Source of the DNA: Blasia pusilla
Taxonomy: Eukaryota; Marchantiophyta; Marchantiopsida; Blasiales
Assembly: GCA_050084515.1 (NCBI GenBank)
Contig: CM114274.1
Location: forward strand, 36,580,001-36,644,000
Direction of reading: 5' to 3'
Length of the DNA stretch: 64,000 nucleotides
Below, one piece after another: positions 34,222 to 46,600 of this stretch. Positions within the stretch are counted from its first letter, which is position 1. Every line of letters begins with the position of its first letter. A program made the position numbers and the translations under genes. The notes beneath the pieces are model-generated. The model was given only the letters and a program-made list of their open reading frames with translations, ran no database searches and was not told the DNA's origin.

Positions 34222-34848
34222 GAATTCTAGGCTCTCCCGTATTTTCGTCGTTCGGCGTTTCAACCCTACCTACCTTCCGGACGAAAACGAAACAGTAATG
34301 AAAGCGAGAGGATTTTGACGCCGACTGCGGAGATGCCATGTGTCGGGAGAGTGCTCGAGAGTCGTATGCTCGCTCGGTCCGCTCCTCTGCATCTGAACAT
34401 ACGACACGTGGGCGGGTTATCTCCCTCTCGGAGGAAAAAAAAGACGAGAAAGAAAAGAAAAGAAAAAACAGCACTCTGGGAATGAAGCCTCTTACTTACG
34501 GATGGGACACGTGTCGAGAGACGACTTCTCGCAGTCGTGTTCGAGTTCAGGTTCTGTGCACTCCTCGAGACGCCACGTGGCATGGATGGAATTGTAGACC
34601 AGTCCCAGTGAAGATCACGAGATTCATCCCTTCGTCCACGAATGAAAGAAAGAAAGACAAATGCAATTCAGATAGAAGACAGATAGGGCTTTTGCCAGCA
34701 CGGCGCGGCCAACGAAGTCGATGGGAGGAGTTGCGGCCTCTGCGCGATGGAGTTGCGGGCTCTCGGAGACTCGACATTTGGCGCACACACAGAGTACGCG
34801 ATGTCAGCTGACGCCGATTGGCCATAACATATTTCGGGTACAAGTTAC

Positions 34849-34880
34849 AAAGAGAGAGAGAGAGAAAGAAAGAAAGAGCA
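34849..34880. repeat. GA-rich microsatellite in the 5-prime flank of the DnaJ-like gene
   Basis: An imperfect GA/GAAA run about 100 bp upstream of the start codon. GA-rich runs are common in plant 5-prime leaders and core promoters; a regulatory role is inference. Confidence 0.7.
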
Positions 34881-34981
34881 AAATATCGGGACGCGTACGG
34901 TCGGTGGGTCGGGACATGAGGAGAACTTTTCTATTCGTCTTTCTTTCTTTCTTCTCCGGCGATCGAGAAGAGTAGACAGCG

Positions 34982-37587
34982 ATGATGCGAGTGATTGGCC
35001 GCGGACTCTCGCCTTGTCAGTCCTCGCGTCCGCCTCGGCCCCTCTTTTGTGAGACAATTCTGCGCAAGCGTGTCGTGGAGGTTCGTGCAGGGGATGCGGG
35101 AGAGGGAGGAGGAGGAGGAGGAGGAGCTAAGGGTGCAGGAGGTGCGAGGATCGATTGGAGTGTTGGTGTAGTACGTGAAAAGGACGGAGAGAGCGGGACC
35201 GGATTTGTGAAGCCTCTTTCGGAGTTGTATCCTCGACTGCCTTGTAGGTACTGCAAAGGTCTGATGTCCGTCCTCTTCTCTCTTGGCTGGAGTGCTGTTT
35301 TGGTTGTTTTCGCTCACTGATTTGGGGAGAGAGTGTTGGGATTTTTGGAGGCACGATCATCTCTTCCACTTCTCTCTCTGCTGCTCCGCTGTGTTTCGGT
35401 CACTGGGTTTTAAGGGCGACTGCGTGCGTTGCAATCGTCTCGGATGCACTCTTAAGTTTGAGAGAAGATTTTCCCCAATGCCTAACCTCCATGTCTGCTG
35501 CCGGAATCTTCCCATTGTGAGGTTAGGGATTCGTGTTACTCTCTCTTCCCAATCACAGTAGTGCATTTGTGTGAAGATGCACTCGTCCTTGTGCGAGGCT
35601 GGGGATTCGAGCTGCTCTCTGCACAATTACTGTGAGGAATTGACATTGTAGTGTTGGGTTAGGGAGTCGGTTGCTGGGCTGCTACTGTTTTGTGGGGCTG
35701 GGAATTTGGTGGGGGGGAATCTCGCAAACGAAAGTCGGAAGCCTGCCTTCAGACTTTCGTTTGCGAGATTCTCAGTCGGATTGCTTTGCACTGCAGCGTG
35801 ATGAGCCCTGCGATAGTATGTAGACTCCGCTTGTGTGAAGCCGATTAGTGTATTGGAGATTTAGTGTGCGTCCGGAGCCTGCACTTGAGGTTTTTATGAT
35901 GCTTCATCCAGAGCAGGGTAGACAGGAGTCAATTCAGTTCGGTGCTTCACATGGAACTTGGAGAGGGAGATCACTCTGATCCTACTTGCGCTCCTAGAGG
36001 AAAAGGTTCTAGTGCTCCTAAATGCAAAGTTTCACTTCTAAATTAGGTTCACCATCTGTCCACAGGATCACTAAGTTCTATTTGTGGTTGAGCAGATTTT
36101 TGGAGACCGCAGGTTGAAGTTCTCAGTAATTTAGGTTTACTTCAGATTGGGACAGGCTTCGGTGGAATCTTTTGAAGAATTATTCCTCTCCTGCAGACAC
36201 ATGAAAGAGCTTAGTAAATACAAGGAACGTTTGAATTAAGCGCACATGGAGGATATAGAGACCTAATTTTCTCGCAAGAAACACTATATGTTTAGTAGAT
36301 GACTTTGGAAGCATGGAGTGTACAGCATTGGTAACTTGAGAAAATGTCTACTCCAAAGGCCCTCTGGCCGATTGTGGGGTTCCAAATTTATCTAACTTTA
36401 TCTCCTGCTGATGTGGGCAGGTGTGGGTGAGGTTGTGTGCGACAAATGTACGGGAGAGGGCAAACTTGCAAAAGGTGGCTACCACAGAAAGAATCCAGTT
36501 GATGTGGACCGTATTGTGGGTAGGTCTCCTTGACTTCTTTCGACTTGGGACTTCTGAGTTGTAGTGCATGGACCTGTCATGCCTCAAAGCCCGAAGAATC
36601 CTGAGGCCTGGGGCGGGACAAGTGCATCGCTGATTACATATTACCATTAGGCATTAGAAAGCTCCGTGTGTCCGAATTTTGAATTTCTTAAGTGGGGTCA
36701 TAGTTGGCTAAGAGCATGGAATCTGAAAATCTTGATCCTTGCAGGGCAGCACTGTATCCTGAGCTACTGTGAGAAGAATTTCACAGTAGCTCATCACGAT
36801 GAAGACTCCAATGCATTGTAACCAATTTGTACAGTCCTATTGAGACATCTCTTGTCGCTCGAGCAGTAAGAGTTACTCGTCATCCTCATGCAGGATCAAA
36901 GTGGACAGCTATGCAGACCACCTTTGGATGGCGTCACTTTCGGGTCCATTCTAAACGTAGAGGATCAGGGAAAGACTGGTTTGTGGAAATGAGTGCGACT
37001 TGTGATGAAACAGCTCGTTTTTGGGTGAACATAAAGAATCTCAAGGTCAGTTGTCCACCTATGTCGTTGGGTGGTCATATTGTGCTCGGGTAGATTGCTG
37101 CCATGCAATGCTTGTCAGCTGTCTTTCTATTTGGCAACCTGCCTTTTGTGTCAGTCTTTCAGTGTCCTGCCATGTGTTTGGAGCTTTCTTATTGATTAAT
37201 TTCCTGAGTACGATGTCTAGAATGAAAATTAATGGCTGAATCTGATGATGTCAAGCTGTGACCATGACTAAAGATTACTTGAGTTAATGTGTATCAGTTC
37301 TGTGCATAGCTTATGCTCACACATCCACCTTTGGTCAGGATGTTCAACCTATCAGGCATATGCACCAAAATATTTGTGCATCTCTCATTAATCATCATTG
37401 TCCTCCAATCCAGGAAAGGGAGAGATGGAGTATGGGGTGGCTTCAAAAGGTTGAAATATTGGCTGCTCAGAATAACGAGTCCAAATCGAAGTTGGTGTGT
37501 AAGGCTTGTAAAGGAAAAGGAAGGATACCATGTTCTTGCATGTTCCGTGACTCAGAGGAGTTAATTCTCGACATTATTGAGGTGTAA
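34982..37587 (+). CDS. DnaJ-like Cys-rich zinc-finger protein (plant type), 4 exons, 233 aa
   Basis: Coding exons at 34,982-35,258, 36,421-36,519, 36,894-37,045 and 37,414-37,587 all use GT..AG introns and keep frame (702 nt with stop). The N-terminus (MMRVIGRGLSPCQSSRPPRP, basic, few acids) could be an organelle transit peptide, and a Gly run near residues 41-47 comes from a GGA repeat. Zinc-ligand pairs are C88-x2-C91-x-G, C99-x2-C102-x-G-x-G, C205-x2-C208-x-G-x-G and C216-x-C218. These make a DnaJ-type zinc finger split by about 100 residues that hold the conserved GSKWTAMQTTFGWRHFRV block and a Trp-rich segment. There is no J domain. Plant relatives of this class act as small chaperones or disulphide-linked factors in plastids or mitochondria; the exact role here is unknown. 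The 5-prime region is CpG-rich. Introns 1 and 2 carry perfect hairpins. Confidence 0.8.
35717..35771. repeat. Perfect inverted repeat in intron 1, 20-bp arms with 15-nt spacer
   Basis: Positions 35,717-35,736 and 35,752-35,771 are exact reverse complements around a 15-nt spacer that itself has a small GAAG/CTTC pairing. It lies in intron 1 of the DnaJ-like gene. Arm and spacer lengths equal the perfect core of the inverted repeat at 34,146-34,200, although the sequences differ. Confidence 0.92.
36760..36793. repeat. Perfect hairpin in intron 2, 13-bp arms with 8-nt loop
   Basis: Positions 36,760-36,772 and 36,781-36,793 are exact reverse complements. It lies about 100 bp before the acceptor of exon 3 of the DnaJ-like gene, so it could influence splicing, which is speculation. 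Confidence 0.88.
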
Positions 37588-39715
37588 TCTAATTAATGCT
37601 GACTTGCTGGCTAAGAAAACAGGGGGCAATGGTGCAGCGGTTGCACTCATGACACAGATCTGGGTCTTAGTATAGGAGGCTTTCAAAATTAAACTGCCGG
37701 ATTTCATTTCTTTAACGGGTCCGGTGGAAATTCATGCAGGATCTCAATGGAAGAACACTGCTTGCCAAGATAGGGGCAGAAACAAATAGATCAGCTAAGG
37801 AGGAACAGGATTCAAGGCCATGTCGGCCACCACTATCATTGCAAATTTGAGTACTAATTACTCTGAAGCTGACGAATCGTTCGTCGTATTTGAACCTGTT
37901 GTCTCATGAAGGTGCGTATAATCTAGCATTGGCTAAATCACTAAACAAGTTCACCTAGAGGGGCAAATGCGAAAGCACAGAAAAGGCCATGTTCATTATG
38001 AAAAATCTCTTGGACCAAATTATCGTGTCTTGAGAAATCATCATAACCTTGCAAATACACTGTGGTTAACATATGCCGCATACACATTCCCCCAGCATAT
38101 CCTGACCAGACCAAACCGACGGTCGTAGAAATTTCTTCATTAAGTTCTAATAGCCTACCAAGCGAGTTGTGTGTTGTCGGTCATGGATTCAAAACCGCTA
38201 GTAAACCTCCTGGTTGGTTGGGTGGCTATCCAGGTAGATGTTACGAACTAAACAAGTTGCGTAAGCAGATTCAAATCCTGTGCTATCGGCAGTTAGTAAT
38301 CTGGACATGACAGGTATCAAAGAGCAAAGAACGGATAGTGTTATTGACATCTGCCTTGAATGACCACCCAGTCAAATTGAGGGTTTAAGCCAACAGAGGT
38401 ATCCATGAACCAATGGCCGAAACAAGTGCACAGTTCTCTAACCTTTGTAGCATTTCTTAAGTATCCCTTTCGTGATTGGAGTTTCGCAGCGGAATTACAC
38501 AGGTTCTGCAAGTTGGATGTTTGTGCAAATGAAGAATCTTATAGAGGAGGAATACTTGACATATACCTCATTCCAACACATGAATGAGGGATAAATCAAG
38601 TAGACCTCCCATCAAAGTGGAGGACCTTTACATGAGTGTCTTGGCTAGATTGTGGGAGTGGTAAACACTCTCAAGGTTCAAATCAAGGCGCTTTTAGTTA
38701 CCCAAACCCAGAGATTCTGAACAACTGCCAATTAGAACTATGGATGGTGTAATGGTCATCTGCAATAGCTCGTGAACCTCGACAACTATTCATGAAGAGA
38801 AGTCTATGTTTAAGTACATCTTGAAGAGACGGTCAATGGATCGCACTCGGAACTATCCATCCCACTCGGAACTATCGAAGGAGAGAAATTGCAATCTTAG
38901 AAAGGCTTCTGAGTCTTGCAGAACTACTTTTCTATGTCATGTATTGGCAAATGTATTGGGCGGAAAGGGCTTTCAAGTTTCATCTGCCATGAAATAACTT
39001 CATTACTACTACAAATTGGAAATCGTCAGCAAGAGGAATCAACATTATTCAATCAAATTTAAAAGGAACCAAAGAATCTGGCTTCACCTGTCTGCATTCA
39101 ACCTCTGAAGATTGTTAATGGTGAAGCTGAAATGAAATACTGGGATCAATCATGGACGATCCTAGGGAAGAATACAATGGAAGTGCTTGGGGACAATCTC
39201 ATCGTTAACGCCCTCTGCTCAATGTAAAATTTTTAAACAATCCTGGTAGTTACTTTCAAAATGATGTAGGATCACAAAAAGGAGACGAGTCACAACTTGA
39301 GTGGATGATGGAGGATAATTAAAAATTTAAGATGGGAACTGGAATAATAACAATTATAACGATACCCCTGAAATAAGATTCATCACGAAAATGTTGGCTT
39401 AGCTGCAAGAGTAATGAAAATATCGTGTGTTCGCAATAAAAGATAAAAACTCTATTGTATTAATGTTGTACCCAATCATGCAAGCTTATCCAATGTCTGA
39501 GCATCGGAGTATAAACACAGTGTTTGTGGTCTATTACTAGTGCAGCAATGGAGTTTGTATCCAGCTTTAACATGTCATAAGTAGAAGTTTTCATGAAACC
39601 AATGCAATGCACCTCAAGTTTCAACTTAACGTTAATACATAGTGGCATAACACTTCTTTGTTTGGGCTTGGGAATGATCTTATATACCATGGTGCATGAT
39701 CATCTAGAACAGATG
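37588..39715. other. Downstream flank of the DnaJ-like gene, no further gene
   Basis: The 3-prime UTR must begin here, but I cannot place its end. A box-A-like run (GGTGCAGCGGTTG) near 37,632 has no matching box B at tRNA spacing. Short frames at 38,062-38,310 and 38,405-38,587 have no recognisable domain. Base composition is intermediate, as in transcribed flanks. Confidence 0.45.
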
Positions 39716-39720
39716 TAACA

Positions 39721-39905
39721 TCTATATTATTATGGTAGAGTGCCTTCTTGATTTGCAAACACCTCTGTGCTTGACACGTGATAATTTGGCAGTAAGAATT
39801 TTTTTGAATTTATGTGCAATATTATTAATCTTTTTTCTTCACAGGTTATACACTAGCTCTTCAAACACATTTTTATTCCCGTGCATCGCACAAGCACCTT
39901 ACTAG
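39721..39905 (+). mobile_element. Miniature Helitron, 185 bp
   Basis: It starts TCTATATTATTATGG right after A (39,720) and ends CTAG right before T (39,906). A small GTGC-ATC-GCAC hairpin lies at 39,881-39,891, 10 nt before the end. The 5-prime terminus matches those at 50,575 and, reversed, 59,949. It is non-coding. Confidence 0.78.
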
Positions 39906-41575
39906 TCTCTTCATAATGAATAAAGTAGACAAGATCAGATAAGTCATGGACATCTTTCATGAAGTAAAAGTGAGGTAGCGGGGAAATGAAAGAGTACAAA
40001 GAAGAACATATGGTTGTGCACAAAATTTCGCGACCGAAGGTTATATATAACGTAAGGCGAAGGCTACCAATCCATTTAGGGCTCATAGTTGGAAGGTGGA
40101 GAAGGATCACCAAATCCCAAAAGATATAGGGTGATTCCTAATACTTGAAAGTTACATGATTAATGGAATGGAATTTGAATGACAACTTGAAGTGACAAAG
40201 CTAGCATGATTTCAAATGAGGCAAATGAGCACCTTTGTTTTGGGTGAATGAAATTGTGTCATTATATCTAGTCCTCTAGAAGGAAGAGTTGTATATCCCA
40301 TCACTCATTTTCTCCATTCTTGGAGAAAATAAATTATTGGAGCCTTCACGAGCATCTTCTGCAATGTGTGTCCACCTAGAAGATTGATCATCAATGCATT
40401 GTTATTTTTATCCAAGAGAGAATTTGTTGTCTTCTATCATTACCTACACTTATTATTATCCACAAGGAATTGTGTATGCGAAGATTGTGACCTAAGAAAA
40501 TTTCCTTGTAGCCATCATACAAATAGATTATCATGTAGTGAATTTTGGGTGAAGGATGTAAAAATTAATAACCATTAGATTTTAACCATGTAAAAAAGCA
40601 TGTATTAAAACAAGTAATTAATTATGTTGAAATAATCTAATTGATCACTTGTTTTGACATGTTTGTATGCACATATATACTTTTCTTATATATGCTTTTC
40701 AACCATGTGTGTTATAGTTCAAAATGTGTTTCATCTCTAACTTACCAATTTCTTGCATAGATTGAACTCTCCTCAAGTTTCATTGCGTGTTTGATCATGT
40801 TTTTCCACGACATAACCTTCCTCATACCAGACGCCTATAAACACTTAGCTAAATATCAAACTAGGTTGTAGTCTCCTTGGAGTCTGATTCTTGTGGGATT
40901 TGAGCTATTCTCAAGTTTCACCCAACGTTTTGTTGTGCGCTTTTAGGTCACAACCTTTACAATTCAAGACGCCCATTAAGATTAACGCCTCACTTCTACA
41001 ACTCATATTGTGTTTGTAAGACTTTGACATGTTTCTATTCTAGTGTGAGCCCACTAGACTGTTGATGTTCCACAGTGGCCCGTGTTTGGTTTCGATAGTC
41101 ATAACAATAGGGTACCACCCTTAGGTTAGACATGAATCCTCTCTAAAAGAGATTAGGTGTGGCTTTGTTAATTCCAAAAATAAAGGAAGATTATGTATTA
41201 TTGCTCAAATTTCAGTGGAGGAGTCTATGTTGTGGATGGTATACATATGTGTTGTGTTTTTTGAGTTATTATTTGTAATTGTCACTTCATGCATATATAT
41301 ATGTAATAATCCCATATAATTTGGAATAACGTGTATATGCACAAAAATTTGAGAATGTTCAACCCATCTTGGTGTGATTTTGTATTTGGAAAAGTTAAGG
41401 ATTACATGCATAATGGTGGAATGCAAAGGAGATCAAGAAATCATAGAAATTACCATAAGAAGAGAGTTCTTCTCCGTCTCTTGTACATAATAGCAAATCA
41501 CACATTATTGAGGCGTGTTTTTGTTTTTAGGCTTGTCTTTTCTCCTAAAGTGATATGTTGAATGATTCATATGTC
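39906..41575. other. AT-rich intergenic, no gene recognised
   Basis: Short frames only, none with motifs. No gene or defined element is supported. Confidence 0.5.
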
Positions 41576-42140
41576 TTTCAAGTTTACTAGGGACGGATAT
41601 AAGTCCGCGGACACAGACTTTGTCCGCGTGCAACCTTGCGTAATAATATGTCATATTATGACTCCCTGCACATAGGTATGTCCTAAGGATGGACACGTGG
41701 GGCCCGACCTCCTGCATCACGCAGTCGGCTTACCTTGGCCGCATCCAATCCTGGCCTACGTCCTTCTCTTGACCCTGCCAGGCTGGCGCCCTTCGGGCTC
41801 GAGTCCATCCCACATCCGACCTGTGCAGGTTGTAGCCCGCACAAACTAGACCCCTTTTTTTTATAAAATTAAAAAAAATTATATAGAATTTTTTTTCCCG
41901 CGTCCAACTTACGTGGGCCCTGTGCGGACCCGCATCTGGCCCGTGTAGGACCCGGGATGCAAGCCATATGCAGGAGGAGGCCTGGGCTCGACTAGGCTGG
42001 GGGGCAAGGGCGATTGCAGGTTGGGCGCAGGCCAAACGCGAGCGGGGGTTGCGGTAGGGACGCGGGCCATGGTGTGAGAATGGATGCGGGATGGGCATGT
42101 CCGCGGACAAGTTCATTTTTGTGCAAGCATATTATTACGG
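41576..42140. mobile_element. GC-rich insert bounded by MITE-like ends and a 12-bp inverted flank
   Basis: At 41,616-41,638 the right end of the 13,640-13,964 MITE family recurs (21 of 23 positions). At 42,097-42,127 the left end of the same family occurs in reverse orientation. Directly outside them are CGTAATAATATG (41,639-41,650) and its exact reverse complement (42,128-42,139). The roughly 430 bp between is very GC-rich on both sides of an AT-rich core near 41,855-41,895. Either two related MITEs lie here in opposite orientation or 41,639-42,139 is a single TIR element. No coding function is seen. Confidence 0.4.
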
Positions 42141-43690
42141 CCTCTACTACTAATCAATTTTCTCTCATGCTGCCATGTATGCTTCATGTGGCATATGGAT
42201 GCTAAGTCAATTCGTAAATAGAGGCTCCACAATACAAGTTATTTTGTAAGAACTTCTCAACCGTAGATGTGAATAGAGATGTGAGCCACTTTAATAATAA
42301 CCCTTGGATTTACTCCGCTCCGTGTTCGCTCTTGTCTATTGGCCCCACAAATTCTCCCTTAGTTTTTTTTTTACTCTCTCCACTCCCTCTGTATTAATAT
42401 TTTTTTTCTCTATTCATATTATTAGTCATCCTTACTCTCAATGTAGTAAAAGTTTAATTATTTTTAGTATCTTCTTTCCAATTTCGTGTGTAATTTAATT
42501 TTCCTCCCCATCAATATTCAAAAAACCCAAAACCAGGGCCGCAGAATAGGCAACGCATATGTGATTATGTCCATGGATTCTAAATTTGGGGAGAAACTAA
42601 TTAGGAATTTATATACACATAAAAAATGCATTTGGCACTCAATGAAGAGTTGTTTCAATCTTATTTTAGTTTTCCTCCGCCCAATTTGTGGTCTTTTTTT
42701 CACCATGCATTGTGTTTCAACCTGGATTAGCTAAATTCTATTCTTCCTAGTTGGTAACATCATTGAATCCTCATGAAATGGTCGTGCCTTTTCTCCAAGG
42801 AGCATTACGAAGCGGATCTGAGGTTTGTCATGTGTGACCTTAGACTCCTTGAGTACTCTCAGACCTATTACTTGTGGACCGCTGTACAACATTAAGTCAT
42901 GAGTCTAGCTTCTTCTTGGTCTTCTTATCGACAAAATAGTTACTTTTAATTCCTCTTGAGCACTTCCTCCACCTACCATCAGTTGTTCTCAAGTTTTCGA
43001 TACCCGACTATCCTGTCTATACCTTGTGGAGCTGCCAGCAACACTTAAGCTTGCTCATCCACGTGCATCAGTTAGCTTTGGGACTCCTCATGAGAAATAT
43101 CTCTTACTCTGTCTCGTCCACAATTAGCTCTATTACATATCCATCACCAACCTAACGGATATGCTCTGTTAGCTTTGGACGCTTTACAAACAACAACAGC
43201 TCATTGGTTACAAAAAGTATGATTGCCTGGAAACCTTCCGATCGTCCTCAAAGGCTTTTGCATGTGGTCAATTTAGATTCGCCAAACTCTTCTTGCCTCA
43301 TAACTACGACCGTCATTGTCTCTGAGAGCCTCTGAACTATCCTTGTAGGGTATAGCATCTGGTCACTTGAGTTTCACCAAAAATCTTGGTCCACACTGTA
43401 ACGATTCTCACATAAATTCAGCCTTTATAAGAGAGTTAAGGACCCTAGCGTTAGGGAGTCCTTACTCGAGGAGAAACACATCCCAAACGACTTCAAACAG
43501 AACATCAAGCTCCACTCACATTTACCGTAATGAGATTGCTTGAACACATTCACATGTAAAAAAAGGCAGAGTATGATCGCGTATGTTAGGACCCTGTTTC
43601 GTATTATGACAGACAGTCGAGAGACACATCTGAATTGCAACTTGACTTTTAGGTCCCATGTTATCAATCACAAGACAAAACAACACAAGG
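42141..43690. other. Intergenic between the convergent genes, no gene recognised
   Basis: Frames up to 82 codons show no domains. The last few hundred bases before 43,697 should hold the 3-prime UTR of the CWF19-type gene, but its poly(A) site cannot be placed. Confidence 0.5.
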
Positions 43691-43696
43691 GTTAGA

Positions 43697-46600
43697 TCAG
43701 TCCAGCATTTTGGTCCAATCAAATGGTTCCCATAGCTTCAAGAAATCTTTGACCTTCTTTTTCTGTTGATCTACTTTTTCTTGCCTGTGGTTCCCATACG
43801 TATCTTCTTCTGGAAGCTCTAAAATACCTGCAACTACATCAAGGCCAAACTGGTGCTTGAAACTACTCTCATCGTCAATTACATGGCAGTATCCACCTTT
43901 CATGCCAAACTCCACATGAAAGTAAGGAAAGTTTTTAGGTATGCTATTTCGCAAACCCTTCTGCCGGGTATCAATTAACTTCTTGGCATTATGTTGGCTC
44001 CATTCATCTTCACATTCGTCAATTGCCTGCACGGGTTCAGTAAAGAAAACTTAGACTTGCATGGATATGCCACCTCTGGCAAATCGATGACAGAAGTGCA
44101 AGCAATAGCTTGAACATACTTCTGAGAATCACCATTTTTAATCATGGAAACTATGGACTACTATTCTCAGCCAAACAACCATGCAGGAGTTGCAACAACT
44201 TTTTTTAACGGGTTCCCTAAAAGACACCTCACTTGGTGTACTGTAAAAGAGAAGGATGCTAAGGTTACTTGGAATTGAAAATTATTCTTTTAACTCACAG
44301 AGGAACAAAGGATTGATACCCTGCGGAATATACTTTCTGAAAGTGGAAGTACCAATTCATATCAGCAACCATGCTTAAGTAGGGCCTAATCAGTGAATAA
44401 CCTTCTTGAAGTACAAGGGGGCATCTTTCGCCGCATCCGAGGGAACTGGAATGCATTCAATATAGCAGTGCCTCCGTTGTCGAGAAAATCCCATGGCAGT
44501 TTCTAGAAATAAAACCTCCTTGCCTTGGTCAGCAAACATCTGTACGATGCACTTCTTGAAATTACGTAACTCCTGCCAGATGCCTTCATCCACATTCCTT
44601 GTTGCACCTTCATGCTACACAATGCAATGAATTAGACCCACAGTATCTCCTCTGAAACTCCACACAGACCACCACAAGCAGTGAAAAGGGATCCCTGGCC
44701 ACATCCTATTGGTGAGTAGCTTGAGACTCAAGAAGTAGCATATATCCAACTGTACAATGGTTTCTGAGACAATAATCTCAAGTCTAGTTTGCAGATTCAA
44801 GAGGATCAATAAGTGTGACTGTTCATGGTATTTGTTTCTGACTCTTATCAACTCTCTCTTAGTCATGTAAAATATCTGAGGCCCCATTTGAAGGATAGTA
44901 AAACGAGGCGAGTTTATGAGGTTTCTAAACTCCTGATTGCAAATGCATCCAGAGGGTAAGCATTCAGAGCCTTGTAAGGAGTGACATTGAGGACAACAAA
45001 GTGGGCCTGGTACCTGCATGGGGACGATGTAGCAATGGAAAGGAACAAGGGAACTCCGAGGAGGTATCATGAGGTAAGTAAAGTTGGCAATTGCAATTAC
45101 GAGGTGCTTTGGTCTCTCTGGATTCTCAAAACAAAACTGACAACGCTCTTGTTGAGTAGTAATTCGATTGAAACCACCACCCCTTGATCTTGAGCCGTGT
45201 TCTCCAAGAGCATTCTTATTGCCCTTCTTGCCCCTAGAACTTGCTGTCTCCAATCCATCACCATATTCATATTCATCATCCACATCACCTTTGTACTGCT
45301 TGTTGCGGACAATGCTTCCAGCCAGTTCTCCATCATAACTCTGCCTATGTGAACGAACTTTGTCATGCGCCAGTGTTGTACTGAGGTTGAGTCCACCACT
45401 TGGGACTGACCTGAAATATGACAGGCCTCCAAAGTTTAAAACTAGAGATAAAAAGCTGTACCCAGTTTTCAGACAAGTTCAAATAAACTTTGATATTTCC
45501 AGATTTATTTTCACTTCTTGCTAGAAGTGGATTCCCAAGCTGACCACCTAGCACTGCCCATGACAAACATATTTCATAATGATTCCTGCTAGTATGGTTC
45601 ACCGTTTCAGTTAAACCTTATTTGGAGAGAAGAGCACGTTTATACAGTGTTGGCATTGCTAGCCATTTCCAACCTATTGACCCTGTAAAGCGGAATAAGT
45701 CTCCTTCGGACTCGGGCCCTTTGGTCGAGTATTCTAACCTTGGTAATTAGGAAGAAAAAAATCCACTCTTCTTGGGGCCAACGAGTCTGAAGGAGTTTAA
45801 TACCATTTTATGAAAATAAAGCTTACCTTGGGCGTTCAGACTCTGTAGGGCGAGCAGAGAAGTCACGTGCAGAGGACCTATGCACCTCCTCATCTTTCAA
45901 CCTGTCCTCCAAGTCCTTCTGAGAGAGGGAAATCCTCATTAGAACACTTTTGAGACGATCGCTTCGGCTTACAAAGTTCAATCTCAGCTGAACTGAAAGC
46001 TACACCAACATCTGAGAATGTACAAAGTTAGTTTCATGATGTGAGCTTACCAAAAGCTCGTCTGCTTCTTTCCCTTTGCCCATTAATCGTAATCGGATAG
46101 CTTTTGCGGCAACTTGATTTGCACTAAGACCAGCGCTACTTCCTCCAGCTACAGATCTTTGGGCCGGGCCCACTACTTGGGCAGAAACATGATTTGCAGT
46201 GCGGCCTGTGCTACTACCCCCAGCTACAGAATCTCTTTGAGGGGTATCCATTTTTTCTTTCTGAGGCACATCTTCTGAATCACTGCTGATGTAGTCAAAT
46301 GCTTCACCCATGGGCCTACTTGCTCTTGCAGTTTGTGATACTGCATCTGTTGATGGCCCATCATCTTTTCCTTCGTCAGGCTCTGCAAGAGACAGCTCAA
46401 TAGGCCTGAAATTCTTCAGAAATGAACCATCATTGTCATACTTGTTCATAGTTTGAGCTGCAGATCGTATGATTGCAATGTCTGCTTCACGAAGTGGTTG
46501 ATTCTCAGACTTCCTCCTGTTCTTCCATGACAGACCGCCATCTAGCTGGGGAACTCTCATACGGCTTCTCTCTCTATCAATGTCTCCTCTCCATCCATGA

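Noticed and set aside
33923-34583. Minus-strand frames of up to 183 codons opposite the DnaJ-like 5-prime region
   Set aside because: They are antisense to a CpG-rich leader, contain the long inverted repeat, and show no domain.
36760-36793. Hairpin considered as part of a coding exon
   Set aside because: It lies in intron 2; the flanking exons join in frame without it.
37625-37700. Box A-like sequence suggesting a tRNA or SINE
   Set aside because: No box B at the right distance and no tail.
42740-43400. Stretch of moderately GC-balanced DNA that might hold a retroelement RT
   Set aside because: Translations on both strands gave no recognisable motif block.
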